DNA from: Candidatus Buchananbacteria bacterium
GTDB lineage: Bacteria; Patescibacteriota; Patescibacteriia; CAIXNZ01
Direction of reading: 5' to 3'
Length of the DNA: 6,347 nt
NCBI GenBank assembly: GCA_030592165.1
Contig: JAUVKC010000058.1
Span: 1 to 6,347, forward strand
Part shown: one piece after another, positions 1 through 5,680 of the stretch
Numbering within the stretch: the first letter of the stretch is position 1
Layout: the number at the start of each line of letters is the position of its first letter
Notes under the pieces: model-generated
The model's database searches: none
What the model was told of the DNA's origin: nothing
The model's input: the letters and a program-made list of their open reading frames with translations, nothing else
Made by a program: the position numbers and the translations under genes

Positions 1-471
1 ATTAGTTAATTCAGGATCCTGAAAAACTGTTTGTCTGGCAATAACATAAATACCAGCCTCGTGAAGTTTAGTAATAACTGCTGGTAAGTCTTTGATTAAA
101 TTACGATCATTACCTAATTGATTAACTAATTCAACATTTGAATCATAAGAAAGTGTTCCTGAGTAATCCTTGATATCAATAATAACTGCATTTAAATCAC
201 TGTTATTTATTATTTCAATAAACTGATCAATTTTATCACTTCTTGATGCAGTATAGCTTGTTAAATATAGTCCTTTAATTTCTTTTTCATCTGGTTTTTG
301 TCTTTTTTGGGTTTCAGTAAGTTCTTCAATTTCTGTATCAAGTGTTTTATCAACATTACCAAAATTAAAACCAGCAAAACTCATTGGCTTTTGACTAATA
401 AAAAAGTAAACAGTCAAAGAAATTACTATTAATAGTGCAAGATTGATTATAATTAAAATTATTTTTCTCAT
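1..471 (-). CDS. Membrane-anchored putative glycosyl hydrolase, DUF4015/GHL10-like (N-terminal part, runs off the left edge)
   Basis: Translating the minus strand from the ATG at 471 gives 157 uninterrupted residues to the window edge, so the 3' part is missing. Residues 4-25 are a hydrophobic segment after an MRK start, which suggests an uncleaved membrane anchor or signal peptide. Residues about 40-65 are a charged linker. From residue 67 the protein reads KGLYLTSYTASRSDK, then LNAVIIDIKDYSGTLSYD (93-110) and IYVIARQTVFQDPEL (141-155). This order of a 'KGLYLTS' strand, an 'AVIIDIKD..G' strand and an 'R..VF.DPEL' strand is what I know from the DUF4015 putative glycosyl hydrolase family (TIM-barrel fold). 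Enzymatic activity and substrate are unproven; an extracytoplasmic polysaccharide or peptidoglycan role is inference. The gene starts 2 bp after the lipoprotein stop codon, with an AGGA Shine-Dalgarno inside the end of that gene, so the two are probably translationally coupled. Confidence 0.8.
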   Translation of the reverse strand, partial: MRKIILIIINLALLIVISLTVYFFISQKPMSFAGFNFGNVDKTLDTEIEELTETQKRQKPDEKEIKGLYLTSYTASRSDKIDQFIEIINNSDLNAVIIDIKDYSGTLSYDSNVELVNQLGNDRNLIKDLPAVITKLHEAGIYVIARQTVFQDPELTN

Positions 472-473
472 GT

Positions 474-1058
474 TTAAAATCCTAAATTTTGGTCAATTGA
501 TTCAGTTAATGAAATTTGTGGTATTTGTTCAGGCTGGTTGATTGAGCCTGTGTTATTGTATTGGGTGTAAAATTTATTTGGTATTTCAATAATATATTGT
601 TCATGATTTTCTCCGTATAGGTTTTCTAATAAAGTTAAATTACCAAATATTTTCATTTCATTATCATTAGTTATCAAGTAAGTTTTGGGATCTGTTTCGG
701 TTATCATTAAGCTACCTGGACGAAGACTTACATTCCCACCCAATTGAGTCTCATATAATGTATCTAGTTCAGCTTGATTGATAGTTGTTATGTCTAAATT
801 AGGAAACCATGAAAGTAAAATAGTTTCATTAGGAAAAGTATATCTTTTACCATTTGAAGCATAATAATAATTCATACCTTCATAACTAACAATTTTTGTA
901 AGTTCATTTGAGTCAGCTTGATAGTTTTTATAATTATCAATTTGCTGACCAGCCTTTTCCATCTTCAGCTCTTTAGCTGTTTTTGGTATTTCAGCTTGTT
1001 TCCCACAACCTGTTAAAAGTAAAGTAAAAGCTAATGTTAAAATAATGATTTTACGCAT
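474..1058 (-). CDS. Lipoprotein with a Patescibacteria-type cell-surface module
   Basis: The protein has 194 residues. Its N-terminus, MRKIIILTLAFTLLLTGC, is a classic signal peptidase II signal: a basic start, a hydrophobic core and an LTGC lipobox with Cys18 as the predicted lipidated residue. The mature protein should therefore be attached to the outer face of the membrane. Residues about 30-55 form a charged linker. Residues about 62-168 contain YYYASNGKRYTFPNE, a Trp at 84, GGNVSLRPGSLMI, DPKTYLI, ENLYGENHEQYI and EIPNKFYTQY. From memory, this order closely follows a module found in many Patescibacteria surface proteins ('GKRYVFPN..TYFTWY ... IGGNVTYRPG ... ALYGDNW ... IPDAFF..Y'), often next to adhesion or cell-wall domains. 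Its molecular role is not known to me. The start is fixed by the signal peptide, although no clear Shine-Dalgarno precedes it (an A-rich stretch lies there). It is the first gene of a two-gene operon with the DUF4015-type protein. Confidence 0.85.
   Translation of the reverse strand: MRKIIILTLAFTLLLTGCGKQAEIPKTAKELKMEKAGQQIDNYKNYQADSNELTKIVSYEGMNYYYASNGKRYTFPNETILLSWFPNLDITTINQAELDTLYETQLGGNVSLRPGSLMITETDPKTYLITNDNEMKIFGNLTLLENLYGENHEQYIIEIPNKFYTQYNNTGSINQPEQIPQISLTESIDQNLGF
480..483 (-). promoter_or_regulatory. Shine-Dalgarno AGGA of the DUF4015-type gene
   Basis: On the minus strand AGGA lies 8 nt before the ATG at 471 and inside the last codons of the upstream lipoprotein gene. It supports the start at 471 and translation coupled to the upstream gene. 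Confidence 0.55.
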
Positions 1059-1081
1059 AGTTTTTTTTTAATATTAATGTT

Positions 1082-1095
1082 TTTATAGTTTAGCA
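1082..1095 (-). promoter_or_regulatory. Weak candidate promoter of the lipoprotein operon
   Basis: On the minus strand TTTGCTAAACTATAAA contains two overlapping -10-like hexamers, TAAACT (preceded by TGC) and TATAAA, 24-29 nt before the ATG at 1058. No good -35 is visible 17 bp upstream. The operon must start somewhere between the terminator at 1106-1143 and the ATG unless it relies on read-through, so this is the best candidate. Confidence 0.3.
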
Positions 1096-1105
1096 AAGAT
1101 TCTAG

Positions 1106-1143
1106 AAAAATAAAACAACCCCAGAGTTTTGTGAGGTTGTTTT
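1106..1143 (-). terminator. Rho-independent terminator of the ATP-grasp gene
   Basis: On the minus strand a 9-bp stem AAAACAACC/GGTTGTTTT (1135-1143 with 1112-1120) encloses a 14-nt loop and is followed by A and then TTTTT (1110-1106). It begins 7 bp beyond the stop codon of the ATP-grasp gene, which is the expected position for its terminator. It also separates that gene from the lipoprotein operon. Confidence 0.8.
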
Positions 1144-1150
1144 ATATATT

Positions 1151-2494
1151 TTAAACTAATTTTTCTTTACCATGTCCGTTTTTCTTGGTTTCAATTATAA
1201 TCCATTTTTCCAGTTTTCGTATATCACCAAGTAAATCACTTCTTGTTTTGGCTGCTAAGGTGAAGCCTACTACTGACAAATGTCCGTGCTTTGAAAAACC
1301 AGCATAATCCCCCATTTTTTTATTGTGGCGAAATTTAACAAGAGATTTTAAGGCTTTTGCCTTGATAAGTCCTTTTAAAACTACTATTTTCCCTGGTTTT
1401 TTAGGCCAGAATTTCATAAAAACCACATGTTTCTTGGCTTTCTTTTTAATTATTGGTTTATTGCCTAAATGAATTAATAAATCATTTAAGGAATGACTAA
1501 AGCCATAAGAATTACTAAAAAGTTCTTCGCGAAAGCCCCCTGGTCTAGCAGCTAGTTCGATTATTTTCCAGCCTTTTGGTGTTTTCATTAGTTCCACATG
1601 GACAGTAGAAGATTTTAAACCAACAGCATGAATACCTTTGGTCACAACATCTTGAGCTTTTTTTATTTCATCTTTTTCCAAAACCGAAGGTGTTATTTGA
1701 GTATACATAAAAAGATCATCATAGCCGGCATCTTTACCTGTTTTAATATCAATTGCCGGTGTGTAATACATTTTTCCATAAGAATTTACATAGACATCAA
1801 TTGAATACATTTGACCTTCCATGAATTCTTCGACAATAATTCTAGGTTGTGTTTCAACGCTAGATTTTTTGTATAATGTATTTATTTTTTTCAATGCTTC
1901 TTTCAAATTAGTTTCGAGTTCTTCTTTATAAAAACAATTTATAATCAATTTACTTGATGATAAGTTTGTTGGTTTTATCACACAAGGAAAGCCAATATTT
2001 TTAATAATTGTTTTGACAATAGTTTCTGAATATTTTTTTACATAGATATATTTTGGTGAAATTTTAGGATAATATTTTCTAAAAGTCCTTCTCATTTCTA
2101 GCTTATCATTGGATATTTTTAATGATCTAAAATTAGGTAATCTCATATATGGGAAAAAAGGAGCAACTCTGGTAAGTAATTCTATACTGTATTCATATTT
2201 GGCTTGTATCGTCAGAACTTTATCACGATATTTAATTAAGGCATCTTCAATAGCTGACTTTTTGTTCATATTACATCTGATTAAAATATCTATTTTTTTC
2301 TCCATTTCTGGTGTGAATTTTTTATTTAAGGTAGTAATAACACCAATTCTAAGTTTACGACCAAGTAATTCTTCCAGGTCTCTAACACTTTTAACATGAT
2401 CATTGCTAAGTTTTCCGATAAAAAGAATAATATCTTTGTCAGTATCTTTGTCACGAAGTTGATTTTCTATTTTCTTTGTTTTTTTAATAGCCAT
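1151..2494 (-). CDS. ATP-grasp ligase (BacD/carboxylate-amine ligase-like)
   Basis: The protein has 447 residues, normal for single-chain ATP-grasp ligases. Residues 20-130 form a pre-ATP-grasp domain ending in SNDKLEMRR, the helix that usually precedes the ATP-grasp fold. GFPCVIKPTNLSSSKLI (168-184) is the ATP-binding strand and loop, with Lys174. RIIVEEFMEGQMYSIDVYV (218-236) carries the nucleotide-contacting EE...G. The metal-binding part is STVHVELMKTP (296-306) and IIELAARPGG (311-320), giving Glu301, Glu313 and Arg317. The Asn common in ELNARPGG-type motifs is Ala315 here, which I believe also occurs in some subfamilies. Residues about 350-430 look like the C-terminal domain of L-amino-acid ligase-like proteins (PGKIVVLKG, then GFTLAAKTRSDLLGDI). 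The family joins a carboxylate to an amine through an acyl-phosphate; the substrates cannot be told from sequence. The gene is probably monocistronic, with its own promoter (2603-2631) and terminator (1106-1143). No Shine-Dalgarno is visible at the chosen start. Confidence 0.85.
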   Translation of the reverse strand: MAIKKTKKIENQLRDKDTDKDIILFIGKLSNDHVKSVRDLEELLGRKLRIGVITTLNKKFTPEMEKKIDILIRCNMNKKSAIEDALIKYRDKVLTIQAKYEYSIELLTRVAPFFPYMRLPNFRSLKISNDKLEMRRTFRKYYPKISPKYIYVKKYSETIVKTIIKNIGFPCVIKPTNLSSSKLIINCFYKEELETNLKEALKKINTLYKKSSVETQPRIIVEEFMEGQMYSIDVYVNSYGKMYYTPAIDIKTGKDAGYDDLFMYTQITPSVLEKDEIKKAQDVVTKGIHAVGLKSSTVHVELMKTPKGWKIIELAARPGGFREELFSNSYGFSHSLNDLLIHLGNKPIIKKKAKKHVVFMKFWPKKPGKIVVLKGLIKAKALKSLVKFRHNKKMGDYAGFSKHGHLSVVGFTLAAKTRSDLLGDIRKLEKWIIIETKKNGHGKEKLV

Positions 2495-2509
2495 AAATTC
2501 ATTAAATTT

Positions 2510-2534
2510 AAAAAGAGGCTTTTGACTGCCTTCT
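2510..2534 (-). terminator. Terminator-like hairpin in the ATP-grasp leader (attenuator or xthA terminator)
   Basis: On the minus strand AGAAGGC, loop AGTCAAAA and GCCTCT form a 6-bp stem with one bulged A, followed by TTTTT. It lies about 110 bp after the xthA stop codon and about 60 nt downstream of the predicted transcription start of the ATP-grasp gene, 16 nt before its ATG. It could end xthA read-through, attenuate the ATP-grasp transcript, or both. The stem is short, so confidence is limited. Confidence 0.4.
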
Positions 2535-2602
2535 CTGGAAATTTATTTATATTTTAAAATTTATTTTTTTGAGTAATTTTTATAGTATTGTTTTCTAATT
2601 AA

Positions 2603-2631
2603 ATTATAGCACTCTCATTAGAACATTTCAA
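2603..2631 (-). promoter_or_regulatory. Sigma70-type promoter of the ATP-grasp gene
   Basis: On the minus strand TTGAAA (2631-2626), a 17-bp spacer and a perfect TATAAT (2608-2603) are present, with TGC directly before the -10 (extended -10). Start of transcription is predicted near 2596, giving a leader of about 100 nt before the ATG at 2494. The promoter begins just past the xthA stop codon. Confidence 0.75.
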
Positions 2632-2641
2632 TTTATTTTTG

Positions 2642-3397
2642 TCAAGTCAATTCAAGACTTATGGGACAATGATCAGAGCCGAGGTCTTTATCATGTATTT
2701 TGACTGACTTGATTTTTTTTAGATATTTTTGTTTTAGAAAAAAATAATCGATCCGCCAACCCATATTTCTTTTTCTGGCATTGAAGCGATAAGACCACCA
2801 AGTGTATTGTTGTTTATTTGGATTAAAATGTCGATAAGTATCAATCCAGTCTCGCTTGGCTAGTGTGTCCCCCATTTTTCTTTCATCAGGTGTGAATCCA
2901 GCATTTTTTTTATTTTGTTTTGGATTAGTCAGGTCAAGTTCAGTATGTGCATAATTAAAATCACCAGTTAAAATAAGAAATTTTGATTCATGTTTTTTGA
3001 TAAAATTTAAATACGCTTTATTAAATTCTAGCTTATAGTCTATTCTTTTCAATTCTCTTTGCGAGTGTGGGAAATAAGTATTTAAAATTTGGAATTTACC
3101 AAAATCTATAAATAAAAATCTGCCTTCATCATCAAATTTTTTTATACCAATTTTATGAATAACTTGTTTTGGTTTTATTTTGCTAAAAATAGCTGTACCA
3201 GAATAACCTTTTTTCTTAGCTGGACTATGATAAAAATAATAATCATTAAGGTCAAGAATTTCTTCTGGAAAATCTTCAGTCTGAGCTTTGGTTTCCTGCA
3301 AACATAAAATATCTGGCTTAGTTTTCTTTAGCCAGGTCAAAAAGCCGTTACGATAGGCAGCACGTATTCCATTGACATTCCATGAATAAATTTTCAT
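2642..3397 (-). CDS. xthA: Exodeoxyribonuclease III / AP endonuclease (XthA-type)
   Basis: The 251-residue protein is a full-length member of the Mg-dependent exonuclease III family. These enzymes cut DNA 5' of abasic sites and remove 3' blocking groups in base-excision repair, and they also have 3'-5' exonuclease activity. All landmarks are present in order: WNVNGIRAA (6-14, metal/active-site Asn7), LCLQETKAQ (31-39, metal ligand Glu35), NTYFPHS (106-112, Tyr108), LTGDFNYAH (143-151, Asp146 and Asn148), AGFTPDER (166-173), WRIDYFF (214-220, Asp217) and GSDHCPI (240-246, Asp242 and His243). The start at 3397 is set by the family-typical MKIYSWNVNG. No Shine-Dalgarno exists, because a TATAAT element lies only 6 nt upstream, so the mRNA is probably leaderless. 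The gene is divergent from the 87-residue orphan. The TGA stop is followed in frame by TAA three codons later. Confidence 0.96.
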   Translation of the reverse strand: MKIYSWNVNGIRAAYRNGFLTWLKKTKPDILCLQETKAQTEDFPEEILDLNDYYFYHSPAKKKGYSGTAIFSKIKPKQVIHKIGIKKFDDEGRFLFIDFGKFQILNTYFPHSQRELKRIDYKLEFNKAYLNFIKKHESKFLILTGDFNYAHTELDLTNPKQNKKNAGFTPDERKMGDTLAKRDWIDTYRHFNPNKQQYTWWSYRFNARKRNMGWRIDYFFLKQKYLKKIKSVKIHDKDLGSDHCPISLELT

Positions 3398-3403
3398 AAT
3401 ACA

Positions 3404-3412
3404 ATTATAGCA
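3404..3412 (-). promoter_or_regulatory. Extended -10 promoter of xthA, predicted leaderless
   Basis: On the minus strand TGCTATAAT ends 6 nt before the ATG at 3397, so the expected transcription start coincides with the A of the start codon. The hexamer 17 bp upstream (TACATT) is a poor -35; the TGC extension may compensate. Confidence 0.65.
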
Positions 3413-3416
3413 AATA

Positions 3417-3445
3417 TTGACAAATAAATGTATGTATGATAAATT
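3417..3445 (+). promoter_or_regulatory. Sigma70-type promoter of the 87-residue orphan gene
   Basis: A perfect TTGACA (3417-3422), a 17-bp spacer and TAAATT (3440-3445, 4 of 6 matches) preceded by TGA (extended -10) are present. Start of transcription is predicted near 3452, leaving a leader of about 18 nt. The -35 lies only 7 bp from the xthA -10 on the other strand. Confidence 0.7.
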
Positions 3446-3456
3446 GTAAAATCATA

Positions 3457-3464
3457 AAAGGAGG
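3457..3464 (+). promoter_or_regulatory. Strong Shine-Dalgarno AAAGGAGG
   Basis: AAAGGAGG lies 5 nt before the ATG at 3470 and fixes that start. It is the strongest ribosome-binding site in the window and contrasts with the SD-less xthA, 78-residue, gpmI and ATP-grasp starts. Confidence 0.85.
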
Positions 3465-3469
3465 ATATT

Positions 3470-3733
3470 ATGTCTAAAAATTTCAAAAAAGGTTTTCCTT
3501 TAAAGGAGTGGAGACTTGATCAATATAAAATTTTAATTTTTGAAATAAAATTAAAGAACAGGATTATTATAAAGGCGTTTCCTGAATTAAAAAATGATAC
3601 TTATCGCTGGAGAAATGTTGAATCCGATACTCCTGTAAACCCTAACCATGTAATCGGTTGGAGAAATTTTTGCAAAATTCATTATGTTATTTGGGAAAAT
3701 GATATTCAAGGATGGAAAATTTGTTCACAATAA
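3470..3733 (+). CDS. Small Trp-rich basic hypothetical protein (87 aa)
   Basis: I do not recognise this protein. It has 87 residues, five of them Trp (14, 47, 64, 75, 82), which is unusually rich, and about 16 Lys/Arg against 9 Asp/Glu, so it is basic. It has no signal peptide or membrane segment. Residues 18-38 alternate hydrophobic and charged residues (YKILIFEIKLK, RIIIKAF), which suggests a beta-hairpin. The second half has GWRNF and WENDIQGWKI. A small, mainly beta protein, possibly binding nucleic acid or a ligand through aromatic residues, is only a guess. That the gene is real is well supported: it has a consensus promoter (3417-3445), a strong Shine-Dalgarno 5 nt before the ATG, and a terminator that begins within its stop codon. 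It is therefore an independent transcription unit, divergent from xthA. Confidence 0.8.
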   Translation: MSKNFKKGFPLKEWRLDQYKILIFEIKLKNRIIIKAFPELKNDTYRWRNVESDTPVNPNHVIGWRNFCKIHYVIWENDIQGWKICSQ

Positions 3734-3763
3734 AACCGTTTTTTACAAAAGGCGGTTTTTTTT
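3732..3763 (+). terminator. Rho-independent terminator of the 87-residue gene
   Basis: AAAACCG (3732-3738) pairs with CGGTTTT (3753-3759). The stem can be extended inward by TTTT/AAAA around a TTAC loop, with GG bulged out. A run of T follows to 3763. The hairpin starts within the stop codon of the gene. Confidence 0.85.
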
Positions 3764-3775
3764 ATTTTAAAACTT

Positions 3776-3784
3776 TGCTATAAT
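3776..3784 (+). promoter_or_regulatory. Extended -10 promoter of the 78-residue/gpmI operon, predicted leaderless
   Basis: TGCTATAAT ends 6 nt before the ATG at 3791, so transcription should begin at or next to the start codon. The position for a -35 falls in the T-tract of the preceding terminator (TTTTTT), a poor match. The arrangement is the same as at xthA on the other strand. Confidence 0.65.
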
Positions 3785-3790
3785 TTATAC

Positions 3791-4027
3791 ATGTCTACAT
3801 ATAAACAAAAATCAATTGAAACATTGTTTAAAAAACATGGAGTAAATGATCCTGATCAAAAAGATAAAATCTTAAGAGAACTTACTGAAGTTGTTTATGA
3901 TTATAATATGTTGGTTGTTAAGGCTGAAAAAGAAGGAGATAAATATGTTCAGAAACAAATTGCGGAAGATATACAAGAAACCGAGAACAGGATTAGTGAA
4001 ATTTTTGATGATGTTTTAAAGAAATAA
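3791..4027 (+). CDS. Small helical hypothetical protein (78 aa) upstream of gpmI
   Basis: The family is not recognised. The 78 residues are highly charged and should be almost entirely alpha-helical: residues 4-16, 22-49 and 51-77 read as amphipathic helices (for example KILRELTEVVYDYNMLVV, then QIAEDIQETENRISEIF). There is no Cys, Trp or signal peptide, so a small cytoplasmic helical-bundle protein is likely. The start at 3791 is 6 nt after a TGCTATAAT promoter element, with no room for a Shine-Dalgarno, which predicts a leaderless message. The stop is 12 bp before the gpmI start with no terminator between, so the two are probably co-transcribed. Whether the protein has anything to do with glycolysis cannot be told from this single locus. 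Confidence 0.75.
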   Translation: MSTYKQKSIETLFKKHGVNDPDQKDKILRELTEVVYDYNMLVVKAEKEGDKYVQKQIAEDIQETENRISEIFDDVLKK

Positions 4028-4039
4028 TTATACTTAAAT

Positions 4040-5620
4040 ATGGTTTTAAATTTCAAACCTATTGTTTTAATAGTTCTTGATGGTTTTGGTGCTGCTCCAT
4101 ATAGTAAGTCAAATGCTGTTAGTGTAGCTAAGAAGCCTTTTTTTGATTCTCTTTTGACTAATTATCCGGTTAATTTAGTCAAAGCTTCCGGATTGAATGT
4201 CGGGCTGCCACAAGGTGAAGTTGGTACTTCAGAGGTTGGTCATATGACATTAGGTTCTGGAATATTAAGATATCAAAGTCTTACCAAAATTAATCGATCA
4301 ATTTCTACCGGTGAATTTTTTAAAGAGCAAATACTTGTCAAAGCCTTAAAAAAAGTTAAAAAAACAAAATGCAAACTTCATATTATGGGTTTAATCGGTA
4401 ATGGTGCTGTTCATGCTAGCCAGGAGCATTTGAATGCTTTACTTTCAATGATTAAAAAAACAAGAATTAATGATCAGACATATTTACATGTTTTTTTAGA
4501 CGGACGTGATACAGCCAGAAACGCAGGTATTTTTCATATGCAAGATTTGAAAAAGGTTATGGATAAAGAAAAAATTGCTGGAATTGCTTCAATGGCCGGA
4601 CGTTCATTTGGGATGGATAGAAATAAAAATTGGAAAAAAATAAAATTGTCATATGATGCTATTGTTAAAGGAGAGGCAAGGATAAAACATAAAGATCCTG
4701 AAGCTGCTATTAAAGAATCATATAAGAAACATGTTTACGATGAAGAAATGGAACCTCATGTATTTGTTGATAAAAAAAATCAGCCAATTGCAACATTTAG
4801 TGAAAATGAGGTTGTGATATTTTTTAATTTTAGAGCAGATCGTGCCAGAGAAATAACTGCGGCAATGAGTATGCCAAATTTTGAAGAATTTGAAACAAGA
4901 AAATTCAAAAATTTACAAATTATTACATTCACAGAATATGAAAAAAGCTTACCAGTTGATGTTATTTATCCTACTGAACATATAAAAAATCCATTATGCA
5001 AGCTATTTAGTGATTTAAATATGAAACAACTTCATATTGCTGAAACAGAAAAATACGCTCATGTAACTTTCTTTTTCAATGGTATGTATGAAAAAAAGTT
5101 TGCTGGCGAAGATCGTATCTTGATTCCTTCTCCATCTGTCTCAAGTTATGACAAACAGCCTGCTATGTCAGCCAATGAAGTGACCCAGGAAGTTTTAAAG
5201 GCTTTAAAAAAAGATAAATATGATTTTATTTTAATAAATTATGCTAATCCTGACATGGTTGGTCACACGGGTAATTTAAAAGCGACTATTAAAGCAACAG
5301 AAGTAGTTGATAAAAATCTTGCCTTACTTGTTCCAGAAATAGTTAAAAAAGGTGGTAGTGTATTTATTACCGGAGATCATGGTAATGCTGAAGAACTTAT
5401 AAATCCTATTACTGGTGAAATTGATAAAGAACATAATATTAATCCAGTGCCATTTTTAGTTGTAAATAAAAAATTAATCGGCCAGCCAAACCCGGCACTT
5501 GTTGACGGTGATTTATCATCATTAACTCCTGTTGGTATTTTGTCAGATGTCGCTCCAACATTATTACATGTAGCTGGAATAAAACCACCTAAGGAAATGA
5601 CAGGCAGGATTTTGATGTGA
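4040..5620 (+). CDS. gpmI: 2,3-bisphosphoglycerate-independent phosphoglycerate mutase
   Basis: The 526-residue protein is a full-length iPGM (family members are about 510-550 aa), a member of the alkaline phosphatase superfamily that interconverts 3- and 2-phosphoglycerate in glycolysis using two divalent metals, typically Mn2+. Motifs in order: IVLDGFG (11-17, metal ligand Asp14); GLPQGEVGTSEVGH (55-68, with Ser64 as the phosphorylated residue); GAVHASQEH (122-130, His125); FLDGRDT (152-158); AGRSFGMDR (186-194), where many homologues have GRYYAMDR; FNFRADRAR (262-270); AETEKYAHVTFFFNG (334-348, Lys338); NPDMVGHTG (403-411, Asp405, His409); GDHGNAEE (445-452, Asp446, His447); EHNINPVPF (464-472, His465). 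All catalytic and metal residues appear present. The ATG at 4040 precedes the first beta-strand by only a few residues, which supports the start, although no Shine-Dalgarno is visible. It is probably read with the 78-residue gene. Confidence 0.97.
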   Translation: MVLNFKPIVLIVLDGFGAAPYSKSNAVSVAKKPFFDSLLTNYPVNLVKASGLNVGLPQGEVGTSEVGHMTLGSGILRYQSLTKINRSISTGEFFKEQILVKALKKVKKTKCKLHIMGLIGNGAVHASQEHLNALLSMIKKTRINDQTYLHVFLDGRDTARNAGIFHMQDLKKVMDKEKIAGIASMAGRSFGMDRNKNWKKIKLSYDAIVKGEARIKHKDPEAAIKESYKKHVYDEEMEPHVFVDKKNQPIATFSENEVVIFFNFRADRAREITAAMSMPNFEEFETRKFKNLQIITFTEYEKSLPVDVIYPTEHIKNPLCKLFSDLNMKQLHIAETEKYAHVTFFFNGMYEKKFAGEDRILIPSPSVSSYDKQPAMSANEVTQEVLKALKKDKYDFILINYANPDMVGHTGNLKATIKATEVVDKNLALLVPEIVKKGGSVFITGDHGNAEELINPITGEIDKEHNINPVPFLVVNKKLIGQPNPALVDGDLSSLTPVGILSDVAPTLLHVAGIKPPKEMTGRILM

Positions 5621-5645
5621 AAATAATTGAAAGTATGACGTCGTG

Positions 5646-5676
5646 AAAAAAAAAGACCGTGAAGGTCGTTTTTTTT
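5646..5676 (+). terminator. Rho-independent terminator of gpmI
   Basis: GACC (5655-5658), loop GTGAA and GGTC (5664-5667) form the core. Nine A precede it (5646-5654), and G plus eight T follow (5669-5676). The A and T tracts can pair around one unpaired G. It begins 26 bp after the gpmI stop codon. Confidence 0.8.
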
Positions 5677-5680
5677 GTTT

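Noticed and set aside
2109..2399. 96-codon open frame on the plus strand
   Set aside because: It lies entirely antisense inside the well-supported ATP-grasp gene, has no Shine-Dalgarno, and its translation resembles no known protein; it is a by-product of the opposite-strand codons.
2642..5620. Possible alternative genetic code 25 (TGA as Gly), because xthA and gpmI end in TGA with TAA close behind
   Set aside because: Both proteins already end at the normal family length, no gene has an internal TGA, and Gly is coded by GGN throughout; standard code fits.
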